In this document: positions 36,725 through 51,663 of the stretch, piece by piece
How positions within the stretch are numbered: position 1 is the stretch's first letter
Layout of the letters: the number at the start of each line of letters is the position of its first letter
Assembly (NCBI GenBank): GCA_028386065.3
Contig: JAKUCV010006224.1
Span: 14,903 to 78,902, forward strand
From: Turnera subulata
Taxonomy: Eukaryota > Streptophyta > Magnoliopsida > Malpighiales > Passifloraceae
DNA length: 64,000 nucleotides
Direction: 5' to 3'
Program-made: the position numbers and the translations under genes
Notes under the pieces: generated by a model
Told to the model about the DNA's origin: nothing
Seen by the model: the letters and a program-made list of their open reading frames with translations, nothing else
Databases searched by the model: none

Positions 36725-38125
36725 GTATTTGCTTTGCGTTCCCTTGTATTTCTGTTCATGCTCTAATCTTCTGTTTCGTGTGTTTTAAACAATTTGAACT
36801 GAGATTAGGCTTGTAAGCTTTTGCTGTTTATCTATAGTTTCAGTCTTTGGCATGCAGTCCCTCCTGTATATGACCCATAATATATGACCCATTGCTTAAT
36901 TATTGTTGTTGTTATCTTTATGAGGACCCATTGCTTAATTATTAGCAATTCTCAAACCCCACCCTGCCTAAACAGGTTGTCACTTCAAATTTTTAGGGGA
37001 CAATTAATGCAGTTGTGCCACACTTGCTCTAGCATATACAATAAATAGTAAATATTTAGTATATATCTTTTTATTTTATAGACTGTTATATTTATTAACT
37101 GAAGTTTGGAGTAAAAGATATATGAAGACGATAATAATAACCCATCAGGAAACTTCCGTATTGTCAAATGTTATCGGTGATCATTCAATGTCTTCTTCCT
37201 TTTTTAATGGGTCCTTGAGAAAATTTTTCAAAGCAATTTTGGCTCGCTTTGGGACGGTGTAATTGGAAGCTAAATGTAGAATGAGAAAACGATAAGAAGT
37301 ATAAAGTACGATCTTGTTCGACAAAAAAAAAGTATGTTCTTGCAATTTTGCTTTCTTTGTTTTGGGAGAATCATCAAATTTTGTTAATGAAAGAAGAGGG
37401 TGCATTAGATTAGATCATAATTTTTGTTGATGTTGATGTGCTTGCCCTGGGAATATAAATGGGTCAACTCTGTTCATGGTGAATAATCAATCGCTAGACA
37501 AGAAATGCTTTTGCAATCAACCCCATCCCCACACCGCAAGACCCACCTTCCGGGTGGTTTCAAGACTATATATATACATATAAACACGGAGACTCATCTT
37601 AACTGAGATTTGGTGATGGTGATGGAATTGTCATCTCTCATTAAAAGATAAATTATTTTTGCCATATGACACATTGTACATGTAATATTTCATTAATAAA
37701 CATGATATAATTAAATTAAATATAATAATTTTCTTTATTATTACTTAGTAGATATTTTAAAGAAAATTTTTAGCAAGAATTTTTACATTAACTTTTAACA
37801 TTTTAAGAACTTTTTATATTTTAGTAAGTTATTATTAAATTAAATATGAATAAAGTTTGATAAAAACCTTTAACATAAGTGCAAATTAAGTATGATACAT
37901 CTTGGAAACTAAATAGTTTAAACTTTTAAATCAATAATATTAAAACTTAAAATGAAAATTGTAGAGTCACGCATACTTAATATTGCTATTCTTGTGTTTA
38001 TAGTATAAATTGTTGCCAGTTTCATGCATTCACTTGCTTTTGTGCTTTTGTGTCAAATAACAAATTTCTTTACATGGTTAAATAAAAAGAAGGTACAGTG
38101 AAATAACACTTAAGTTTACTTATAG
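36725..38125. other. Intergenic DNA upstream of gene C and downstream of gene D
   Basis: No gene is seen. 36725-37150 matches 43545-44000, and 37050-37560 partly matches 29580-30060, so this is array-specific spacer. 37600-38060 is strongly AT-rich with no visible pattern. Confidence 0.5.
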
Positions 38126-38442
38126 ACTAATCATATTTTTCATCCTTATTTTGTCATTTTGGACATTTTTCATCCATGTGTTACAAAATGGGCATTTTTC
38201 ATTTTTGTATTAAATTTTCGAGATATTTTTCATTTTTCTTTTATTTTCTGCATAAAAAATGCTAACGTGTCAATCGAGGAAACATGAAAAAAAATTAACA
38301 CGTCAGCATTTTCTGTGTAGAAATATCCGAGATAAATGAAAAATGTCTAAAAAATTCAACATAGAGATGAAAAATGTCCATTTTGTAACAGGGATGAAAA
38401 ATGTCTAAAATGACAAATACAAAGATGAAAAATATGATTAGT
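38126..38442. mobile_element. Foldback MITE
   Basis: The whole 317-bp segment folds on itself: ACTAATCATATTTTTCATC on the left, GATGAAAAATATGATTAGT on the right, and inner arms with repeated TTTTTCAT/ATGAAAAA and TGTTACAAAATGGGCAT against ATGTCCATTTTGTAACA. No coding capacity. Target duplication is not clear, so the superfamily is not assigned. It is absent from the paralogous spacer in unit E. Confidence 0.75.
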
Positions 38443-38544
38443 TGGGTTATTACTTATATTATTTTTGCAACTTAAAAAGATACATTCTTGTCCTTATAAA
38501 TTGGTTTTTCTATGGTCAACTTCAATCATTCTTTGGCTGTTTTT

Positions 38545-38817
38545 TTTTTTTTTGAGAATTAAATCAATTTTCATTTCTAAAACTTGGTTAGGAAAATCCT
38601 AACAAATGTGTACAACTGAGTTATACAATATAAGCCAAAGCAGACTAATACAGATTGCATCAGTTATTGGGAAACTTAATACACCAAAAACTACATAATT
38701 GTTGAAGCTCCAATGACAAGCATCGAGGTTTGAGCTTGGTTAAGCCGCCAAAACGCAGCTTTATATCTGAACATATCTGCCAAAATTGCCTCCAATGAAC
38801 GATGACAATGAGCAAAG
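38545..38817 (-). mobile_element. Antisense 5'-truncated poly(A) retroposon
   Basis: It is bracketed by ATTCTTTGGCTGTTTTT at 38528-38544 and 38818-38834. The T run directly after the left repeat is its poly(A) tail on the minus strand. The about 270-bp body ends GAAAATTGATTTAATTCTC before the tail, resembling a LINE 3' end. No RNase H motif was identified with confidence. Confidence 0.85.
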
Positions 38818-38834
38818 ATTCTTTGGCTGTTTTT

Positions 38835-39234
38835 ATCACAATTGTAGGAAAAATAACCATGATGCTTAGTAAATTGTCACCAACAATGGACAATTCATAG
38901 ATCTGAATTATTCCAATGTGGGAACACTAGAATACTAAAGTTCAAAATAAAATTATTAATAATTTTGATCCGATTGTTGCTAGTGAAAAGGTATCCGAAT
39001 TAATACCTTTTAATCAACGAATATCGTTGCTATCTGTTTGTTTGTTTTTTTTTTTTCATGTTACCACGATAAGATAGAGAAGTGACTAGTTAATTGTTCA
39101 AATCATGGATGCATAATAAATGGAGAGTCTAATTTGTTGTCAAACTAAAATAGTAATATACACACTGTTCTAGACTTCTCTACCGACTTGGTATCTCTAA
39201 AATAATAATATACACACTGTTCCTATAAACTTTG
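38835..39234. other. 3' flank of gene D
   Basis: Non-coding. 38940-39200 matches 44180-44440 downstream of gene E. It then joins at about 39220 directly to TTCCTATAAACTTTGTTACC, skipping the about 400 bp present in the equivalent flanks of C and E. ATAATATACACACTGTT occurs twice (39152 and 39206). Confidence 0.5.
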
Positions 39235-42527
<3,293 letters not shown>

Positions 42528-42551
42528 GGTCAATGAGGTCGATCCAGACAC

Positions 42552-44997
42552 AATCTGTTGTAAGTGACAAGTGGTATGTATATTACTACTAACATTCCAT
42601 CAGATTACGAATGGAAGTAATATTTGCTTCTCATCGCTTTCCTTCAGGTTTTTCGTTTTTTCAAAAGTTACTGTATCAATCAATATTCTTTCGAATCAAT
42701 AATGTTAGTCAACGGCTATGTAAGTCTACTTTCTCCTGTGCGTCACCAATAAAGAAATTTGAAGCATCACCATTTCTTTATTAATTAATTATTTGGCATT
42801 CCAAATACGAGATTCCCTCTTACTAACATACAGTAGTGGAGAGATCAGAGGCCATTTCTTCAAATTCTTGTCATTTTCTATAACCCGTGGAGAGTTTGTG
42901 TTGGAGGGAAAACATGACTACCAGAAATTAAATATATGCCACAAGGAAAGTAGGCTTTACAAGGCCAATAAACATGTAATAGTGGTGGATAAACACGCAA
43001 TTGATCCAATGGATTGGTCAACTGATTTGTCCAAAAGATTGTTTACCAAAACCTCAAATCTTCAAATTTATACATTAAAATTTTAAATCTTAAAACTCTT
43101 AAATTTAAAACCCTAAATTATAAAATTTTTAGTCTTATTAAAATTTTAAATCTTAAATTCCAAAACTCTAAAATTTTAAATTCTAAACATTAGAATCCTA
43201 ACCCCCTAAGTAGTAGAAACCATATCCTAAAATCTCAAAATCCTCAACATATGACCAATCCCTTCTCCCTGGAATACCCAAACCTTAAAATCTCAAAATC
43301 TTAATAACCAGTTTGGTATCAATTGCATATGTGAAATGAATTCAATTCCTAAAGATATTTTTATCATGTATACATATTTATAAATTTGCCATAATATTTT
43401 ATTTTGATCTTATAACTACTAATATATATAAATGATAAAAATTCCTTAGAGTTCATTTCACAAATGGAATTGATACCAAATAGGGGGTAAAAGATTAAAC
43501 TTTAAACTTTATGTCCTAAATCATAAATGCTCTAGGTCTTGTATTTGCTTTGCTTTCCATTGTATTTCTGTTCATGCTCTAATCTTCTGTTTCTGGTTTT
43601 GTGTGTTTTAAACAATTTTCCAGTTACACAGGGACTGAGATTAGGTTCGTAAGCTTCTGCTGTTTATCTATAATTTCAATCTTTGGCATGCAGTCTAGTC
43701 CCTCCTGTATATCACCCTTAACAAATGACCCATTGCTTAATTATTATTATTGTTTTTTTAATGAGGACCCATTACTTAATTATTGGCACTTCCCAAACCC
43801 GACCCCACCCAAACAGATTGTCACAAATTTTTTTGGGGACAATGCCACTGTGCCACACTTGTGCTAGCACATACAATAAATAGTAAGTATCTTTTATTTT
43901 ATAGCCTGTTATATTTATTAATTGAAGTTTGGAGTAAAAGATATATGAAAACCATAATAATATCCATGATCAGGAAACTTCTGTATTGTTAAATGTTATT
44001 GGTGATCAGTGTCTTCTTCCTCTTTTTCAAAACAATTTTGGCTCGCTTTTTTGGACAGTGTAATTGGAAGCTAAATATAGAATGAGCAAACGATAAGAAA
44101 AGTATAAAGTATTTTCTTTTCCAAAAAAGAAAAAATATGTTCATGCAATGTGGGGGAACAGTAGAATACTAAAGTTCAAAATCAAATTATTAATTTTTAT
44201 TAATTTGGATGCAATTGTTGCTAATGAAGAGGTATCCAAATTAATACCTCTGTGATTAATACCTTTTAATCAACGAATATTGTTGCATTTGTTATCTTCT
44301 TTTTTTTTTTTTCATGTCACCACGTTAAGATAGATAAGTGACTAGTTAATTGTTCAAATCTAATCAGTGGAGAGTCTAATTTGTTGTCAAACTAAAATAA
44401 TAATATACATACTGTCCCAGACTTCTCTCTGACTTTTTATCATTTAACAAGTGCAAACACGGAGACACCTACCAAAAACAAATTTTATTATTAGTGTAAC
44501 CTTATATCAGTGACATCTCCTTTGAAAAATCCTGAAAATATTCAAACCGAGATGCTATCCCAAAACATGTCTATCAAGGATAATTTTCGTGGAAGATGCA
44601 CCCCTCTGGTTTGTCAACTTAATGAAGAATTTGCCTTCAACATCAATTGAAACACACTCCTCCCTCTCCTCTCCAAGGAATTGATGATCTCTGCATCCGC
44701 TCTCGATGAGGAAATTTTTAGTATTCTTTAGAGATTTTGTTACGGAACCAACCTTACCTGCCTGTTGGAGCTTTTCAAAATTTATTGTAGGTCAGACATT
44801 TTGATACACCTTCATATGCTTTCTTTTTTTTTTTTTTCAGAATAAACATGCTTTCTTGGATTTTTCCATATTTGCAATTCCTTAGCATCAAAAAATAAAT
44901 TCCTATAAACTTTGCTTCCTAGGTTCTATGGAAACTTTTGGAGGGCACCACTGAAATGAGACAGTCCTTTAATAAAGTTTAGCTTTACCAAAAAAAA
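42552..44997. other. Intergenic DNA between genes D and E
   Basis: No gene is seen. 42552-43000 is upstream DNA shared with C. 43070-43310 is an AAATCTTAAA-type degenerate repeat. 43545-44160 matches 36725-37400. 44180-44440 matches the gene D 3' flank. 44530-44760 matches the gene C 3' flank (30190-30420). The mixture shows that the spacer was duplicated with the genes. Confidence 0.55.
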
Positions 44998-45841
44998 GGG
45001 GCTTGCTCACCTCCAGTTTATTCCCTCCAGTTTCCCTCCAGTGAACCGTTAGATGATTGACACATCATATAAAAGAAATCAAAGGTTAATATGCTGCCAC
45101 ATACAAGATTTATGTTTCACAGAAATATACCCAACAATTGTCAAATACAACAAAGGCAATTTCAAACAATTTTGTCTTCAAATTTAGAAAACAATCAAGA
45201 GTTCAAAAGACTCCATTTCGAAGATGAAATTAGCGACGACCACAGTACCGATGATCCCTCCCAAGATCGTCCCCGGGCCGGTCAACAGACTCCATTTCCG
45301 GTGTATCATCTTCCGATAAGTTTCTCTCGATGGGTAAAATAACAACAATAAAATTCTTCGGGTTAAATTGGAGAGTTCTTCTCTAACTCACAGTCAACCC
45401 TTTACAGTATCTATCTTCCTAGTAGGTTTGATGATGATCCATATATACTCATCAGTTTCAACTCCTGCTATTAATGGTTTATATATAGCTTATTTTGAAT
45501 TTAAAAATTTTAATTTGTGAGGTAAAAAGAATTGGAATTGTTGAGGCTATCTCAAGTGGTTTTTGGTTCTGTGCATATATATTTCTCACCAAAAGTGGCA
45601 GTGAAGGCATGGAGGCAGCATTCGGGAAGAGGATGAACTCTTGATTGTTTTCTAAATTTGAAGACAAAATTGTTTGAAACTGCCTTTGTTGTATTTGACA
45701 ATTGTTGGGTACATTTCTGTGAAACATAAATCTTGTATGTGGCAGCATATTAACCTTTGATTTCTTTTATATGATGTGTCAATCATCTAATGGTTCACTG
45801 GAGGGAAACTGGAGGGAATAAACTGGAGGTGAGCAAGCCCC
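44998..45841. mobile_element. Mutator-type element with 208-bp inverted repeats
   Basis: The arms 44998-45205 and 45634-45841 are inverted copies with only about three differences (ends GGGGCTTGCTCACC). The flanking 9-bp repeat CAAAAAAAA (44989-44997, 45842-45850) fits Mutator elements, though it is low-complexity. The 430-bp centre holds a short plus-strand reading (DDHSTDDPSQDRPRAGQQ) of no known family. There is no transposase, so it is non-autonomous. Confidence 0.8.
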
Positions 45842-45962
45842 CAAAAAAAATGGCAACTTTTGCTGTTTGATACTTGATAGATATACAAGAGAGGCCTAGC
45901 TGTTCATGGTGCTTCAGAAAAATAATGAGAAAATGTGGATCCTTTTATCAAAGATTGCAACT

Positions 45963-48900
45963 TCATCGGGGTTCCATTATAGTTACAGTAACGTCATTAA
46001 TCGAAGCAGTTCTAGCAGTGGAGGAATCTGAACTGCTTTGCCTTGTGTTTGAAACAAGTACCGGCCTGCTTGGAGAGGGGAGAGTAGTTTCAGTTCCCAA
46101 CATGAACACAATTGAAGACATTGTTGGCCTATCTATTGGGTTCTCCTGTACGCACAAAAGCCCTACTTGAATGCATTTCAAGACTTCAGGAGGATGGTAT
46201 TTCTGCCTCAACGCTGGATCTACAATATCTAGTGCTGTTCCTTCTGCCCACAACTCCCAAACCTGATCATGAAAAATGTCCAAATAAAGATCATCAATGC
46301 TGATTCCTGATGATCACTAGGAAAAGTTGAGCCAAGGCCTTGTGTGAGAATTTGGTGTTTACTTACATGACCAATCAAATTTGTGGGATTGTCTTTAATC
46401 GCATAGCCATTATTCCTCCTCCCGCTGATGATCTCTAACATTAACACCCCATAGCTGAACACGTCAGATTTTAATGAATAATGTCCGTCCATTGCATATT
46501 CAGGTGACATGTATCCACTGCACCAGTCAAGAAATATTAAAGATGTCAAGATTTTCAAATTTTCATGTTTACTTAAGCGGTGCGGCATTTTGGAATTGTG
46601 TCAGAAATAAGAAAAGGGAGACAGAGAGGAATTACTATGTTCCCATCACTCTGTTTGTGTTTGCTTCTGTTTGATCATCGCCAAATATTTTAGCCATTCC
46701 AAAATCTGATATTTTGGGGTTCATTGCAGCATCAAGTAGAACATTGCTAGGTTTTAGATCCCGATGGATAATTTTTAGCCTTGAATCCTGATGCAGGTAT
46801 AATAGTCCACGAGCAACCCCCACTATTATCTCAAAACGTTTACCCCAATCCAACAGAGACCTTCTTGTTTTATCTGAACCAAAAAAACTGCAGTATTCAG
46901 TCCATTTCTTTTCCAAAAAAACAAAACAGAAAGTATTTATTTGTGAAAAATGTGAATCAGCTGTGTGTATCCGAGAATAGTTCATCTTCGTTTCATAGCT
47001 AATATCAAAAGCAATTCGCTGAAAAAAAAGCATACCAAAGATGAAGAAATCCAAGCTCCTGTTGGGCAAGAATTCATAAACCAACATCTTCTCCTCCCCA
47101 TGAATGCAGCAGCCGTACAGTCTCACAAGATTTTTGTGTTGCAGCCTTGATATCAGCCTGACTTCGTTCTTGAATTCTTCTACTCCTTGTTTTGAAGTCT
47201 TAGATAATCTTTTGACAGCTATCTCTTGTCCAGTGGCCAATTGACCCTGAAGACATATGTAATTTAACGACTAAATCTTTTACATCTGGAGAGAAGCACC
47301 TACGCACTGTTTTTTCTGAGGGTGCAACAAATGTAAGAACATAGTATATGGAGGAAAATACCTTGTAAACGGAGCCGAAGCCACCTTCTCCAAGCTTGTT
47401 GGCAGTAGAGAAATCGTCTGTTGCAGCAAGTATGGCGTGTTCATCAATAGCTAGTGTACTTTCATCAAATAATTCATCCTTTGCCCCGTCTCCGAAAAGC
47501 AATACAGAAGTTGTATTGTTGTCAATCGGTTCAGAAAGGCATCTTCCTGTTTGTCAACAAAAATACAGGCAAGGATCAATGAAGTGCTATATTTAGTAAT
47601 GTAAAATCAAACTTTCGTTACCAATGAGCTTGTAGCTTAGTACTATACTCTTTTTTTTGGTTCCCCATCCGGTATTCGGAGCTTTGCCCCTACTAATCCA
47701 AATTCGACCCGGGTCGCGCACTTGGTTATGGTGGGTGAGTCTCCCGATGGGAATTTTCTGCGTACACGAAGGACTCGAAACCCGAGACCTCAGTTAAGCG
47801 GAACCAAGTCGCTTACCACTTGGACCTACCCCACATTGGTGGCTTAGTCCTAATACTCTTGTAAAACAAGAGGGTGAGGTCTCCTAGTTTGAATCTAACC
47901 TTCAACATGGACAACATATATACTTTTGTACACTGTTGCCCAGTAATGTTTGAGAAATATGGCTGTAGTAGTAGCTTAGGAAACGATCAGTGGTACTAAA
48001 TTATTTCCTTAGTCAATCATTATTGGATCCAAGTTTCTTGGATGCCGCCCTTTCAGGGGAACTTAAAAGATATTGAACTATTAATTGCTAGAGTTCCTTA
48101 CCATTCCTTTTTCTTTGCACCCACCAGTATAAAACACAAATGACCAGGAAGAAGGGTACAACCACAGAGATTACTATAGCTGCTAACATCCCTTTTTTGG
48201 CTGACTTGGTGTACTTAGCTGTGAAACATAGCAGAACAAGATTGATTACTGACAAGGGTAAAAACGAATGTAAAAGTAACAAGTTACGCAAGTGTTAGAA
48301 GGAAAGAATTTAGTTTTGGTACCTAGTTCTGCAGCATCAACGCGAATGTACAAGTCTTGTCCTCCGAATGTGAAGACTCTGGTATCATTTAAATCCCCAT
48401 ACCAGGCTGTGCAGCCAACCCCAGTCCTTATATTTGCAACAGCATATGCCATACAAGAACAATCCCCCAAACACTCCAATTCACATGCTTCCAAGTCTAA
48501 ACTCAAATTCACCCGTGCCACTGAGGTATCGGGGAGCTTGGCATTCGCGATCCTCACAAATCCTTCACCATTCCTGCAAGTTAACGCCCCAGGATTCCTC
48601 ACACACCCACCAGTCCAATCTCTCAAGTACCAGTCGTTGGTTATCTTGGGTTGGAACCCAGGTAGGCACCTGCATTCGAACACCCCACCACTGTAAGGAT
48701 CACACTTGCCGAAAGGTCCACAGTGTCCATAATAATCGCAGGGCTCATTTGGGCCACTCCAGAATGTGGACCACTTCTTATCTTGATCTTGCCACAGGGC
48801 TCCATTGATCAGTCCTGACTCATCCAGATAGAATGCGGAATTGATGGAAGCATTATTAGTATCCACTATAGTTGCGGTTTCATCATTGTTGTTTACCAAG

Positions 48901-49598
48901 CTGGCATTGTAAATGAAGCTGATTGTCATTTCAGGTCTTCCGTTCCACCTGTAACCATCCCAAGGGCCGGATCGCCACCAAGGGGCCTGACCTTTGTACA
49001 AGAACAGTTCGGGGGATCCTTCAGGTTCCATCCTAAATGACCACTCTCCTGTTCCGGGATCATCCAGGGACTTCCAAGACGTCAGGAACCTGTTCACACC
49101 AGTTCTGCGGTCGAGCCCAAGTTTTGAGAATGGAAGCAGGGTATTAACAGGATGATCCCAACTTTGCCATGTAACTGAGTTGCTGTCCTGTCTAACCAAA
49201 GCCAAGTTTCCTAAATCTGAGAGCCGAGCTATGGAACTGCCAGCAGAAGACACAGCAGTAACATTTGTTGACCAAATGGGAATAGTCTGGTTCTTGGCAA
49301 ATAACAAGGTTACCTTCACTATTGATGGACAGGACTCCTGATTTATCACTGATAGGATTGTCTCTATTGGCAACCCACACAACAGAATGAGCTATAGGAC
49401 CCGTATTTGTGAACCAAATCCCAACATATCGATTGCTGGAATTTCCAGGGCTGAAGAACCCAAGAGTGAACTTTTGTCCACTTGAAACTAAAGTCTGGCC
49501 ATCTGCAAATGATTCGTTAGTGTCTATGGTGTCTTTGAGCAAATTTGTATGAGGATCAACTTGAGCAACCAAATGAGGAACACCTTTGCAAGGTTCAT
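45963..49598 (-). pseudogene. S-receptor-like kinase, gene E: two frameshifts in exon 1
   Basis: Exons: 49598-48323, 48218-48102, 47546-47362, 47246-47036, 46873-46636, 46517-46367 and 46262-45963. Compared with D, exon 1 lacks 4 nt near 49537 (in the signal peptide), which brings a stop at 49526-49524 after 24 codons, and lacks 2 nt near 49300. The net loss of 6 nt restores the frame, so everything from about 49295 on is open. The kinase is complete ([36 protein letters not shown]) and ends IMEPR. An upstream ATG at 49641 opens the middle frame but lacks a signal peptide and runs out after the second shift. Intron 2 carries a SINE. Confidence 0.85.
47653..47841 (-). mobile_element. tRNA-derived SINE in intron 2 of gene E
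   Basis: Reading the minus strand from 47841, the element has a box A-like GGTCCAAGTGGTAAGCG, a box B-like GGTTTCGAGTCC about 35 nt later, and an A-rich tail at 47660-47652. It is bracketed by imperfect repeats GCTTAGTACTATACTCTT (47635) and GCTTAGTCCTAATACTCTT (47842). The equivalent introns of C and D lack it. It resembles the plant Au-type SINE layout; the family name is inference. Confidence 0.8.
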
Positions 49599-51663
49599 GG
49601 TCAATGAGGTCGATCCAGACACAATCTGTTGTAAGTGACAACTGGTATGTATATTACTAACATTCCATCAGATTAGGAATGGAAGTGATGGAAGTAATGT
49701 TCGCTTCTCATCGCTTTTCTTCAGGTTTTTTTTCTCAGATGTTACTAACTGTATCAATATTCTTTCAAATCAACGATGCACATGTAAAATCCACGAAGAT
49801 GTAAGTCCACGGTCTGCTGTGCGTCACCAACCAAGAAATTTGAAGCATGACCATTTCATTATTTGGCTTTTCAAATACAAGATTCGGATCTTAACATATA
49901 GTAGTGGAGGCCGGAGAGATCAGTAGCCATTTCTTCAAATTCTTGTCATTTTCTAAAACGCGTGGAGAGTTTGTATTGGAGGAACAACAGGACAAGAAAT
50001 ATATATATACCGGGAGAAGAGTAGGCTTTGCAAGGCCAGTCAGTAGACATACAACAGTTGAATATAAACACGCAATGGTCCAACGAATTGGTCAATTGCT
50101 TTGTTCAAATATCCAAGAAACAATAGTTAAGCTTTCAATTGCGTATCAATTATTTCATATTGTTACCGTACTTTAGAGTTTACTTCCAGCAATGCGGATT
50201 GCTTGAAAAGCTTTTCGCTCATTTTTTGTTCTCTTTTTTTTTTTTTTTTGCGAAAAGTTGAGGGTTTCGATAGGCTTAAATTAACATACTCCAATAAAAA
50301 AAACAGATACTCCTATAACAACAAATTAATTAATTAATTAATTAAAAGAAAAAAATCTCCCTCAAGTCCTATAATTTCGTGTCATTTCGCATGTCTTATA
50401 ATAATTTTTTTTTAAAACGGTCCATTAATTCTTATTTATTATTAAATGATTGCCAAACATCAAATATGGACCCTAGGGCTAGATTTATAATCTTTGGTCC
50501 CTCAAGTACTCCAAAACATTTATTATAGTCTTTTTATCACATTTTGAATTGATTAGGTCCCAAAATCATAAAAATCCTAAACTTTAAATTCCAAATTGAA
50601 AATCTTAAAACTTAAACCCTCAAATCTCAAAACCCTCAAATCTCAAAACCGTCAATCTTAAATTATGAATTCCATGCGGTTCAAAAAAATTATAATAGCC
50701 CTTAATCTTAAACCTAAAAACTTAAAGCCATCAACCTTAAACTCTAAAATTCTAACCACTATGCTAAACACTAAACCTAATAATTCTAAATTGTGAACCT
50801 GAACATCTAAATCCTTAAACTCTAAATTTTTAAATCTTTAACCGTAAAAGCTTAACATATACCAAAGTGGAGTGGCTATGGGCTGGGGAAACAGGCCCAA
50901 GTTTTAAAACTTTTTAAATAAGTATGGTAATTGCTAATTTACTATACTTATTTAAAAAGTTTGTAAAATTTAATTAAAAAACATATTCCCGGCCGGTTCA
51001 ACCGCGGTAACGGGAACCCGGAAACCAGGTTGGTCGTGGTCGGTCTCTAAAACTCTTTCCGGGTCTTGAGGACTGTAAAGACCCGGCCAATTTGGTGAGG
51101 GTTTCGGGTTTTTGCAAACCCGGGTATGGTTTTACCGGGTTGATGAGATCCCTTCTTAACTTTCCTTCTCTCCATCCCGACACCGTATTATCACACAACA
51201 AAATAATTTCAGTTCCCCAAAAAAACTAAACCTAATCCCCAAATTAGTTCTTGCCTGCTTGGGTCTTCTCTCTCGCTGTTGACGCCATTGCTCACCACTA
51301 CTGGTCCCTCACCGCCGCTCGCGCGGTCGTCCGTCACCGCCCCTCACGCCGCCGTCCCGGCGCTTAACCAAACCAGTAGGAAATAAATACTTTTCTTCCT
51401 CACTAGTAATCGCGTGACTAGGTTCGTCTAGTGTTTAAAATTTATTGGAACGCAATAGTGCTTGGAAATTTCTTCGGCCACGAAAAAAAATTCCCCGGAC
51501 GAAATGTTATCAATAAAATAGAACACTTACCTGTGTCCTATTTGCAATACAACCTTCGCTTTGTTTCACAGGTTCTGTCGGAATTTTTGGCGGGCATCAC
51601 CGACTTCAAGCACTCCTTTAATAAAATCAATTTGGTGTTACAAAAAATTGTTTCTTTTTGGAA
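49599..51663. other. Intergenic DNA between genes E and F
   Basis: 49640-50060 is upstream DNA shared with C and D. 50230-50250 is a poly(T) run. 50560-50850 is a TAAA-type degenerate block. 50990-51370 is GC-rich and starts a TGTAAAGACCCGG motif at 51074, resembling the beginning of a gypsy LTR. 51590-51660 matches the flank just after gene E (CTCCTTTAATAAA). No gene is supported. Confidence 0.45.

Noticed and set aside
47650..47850. Possible tRNA gene in gene E intron 2
   Set aside because: Only box A and box B-like motifs are present, with poor stem pairing, an A-rich tail and flanking duplications, which fits a SINE.
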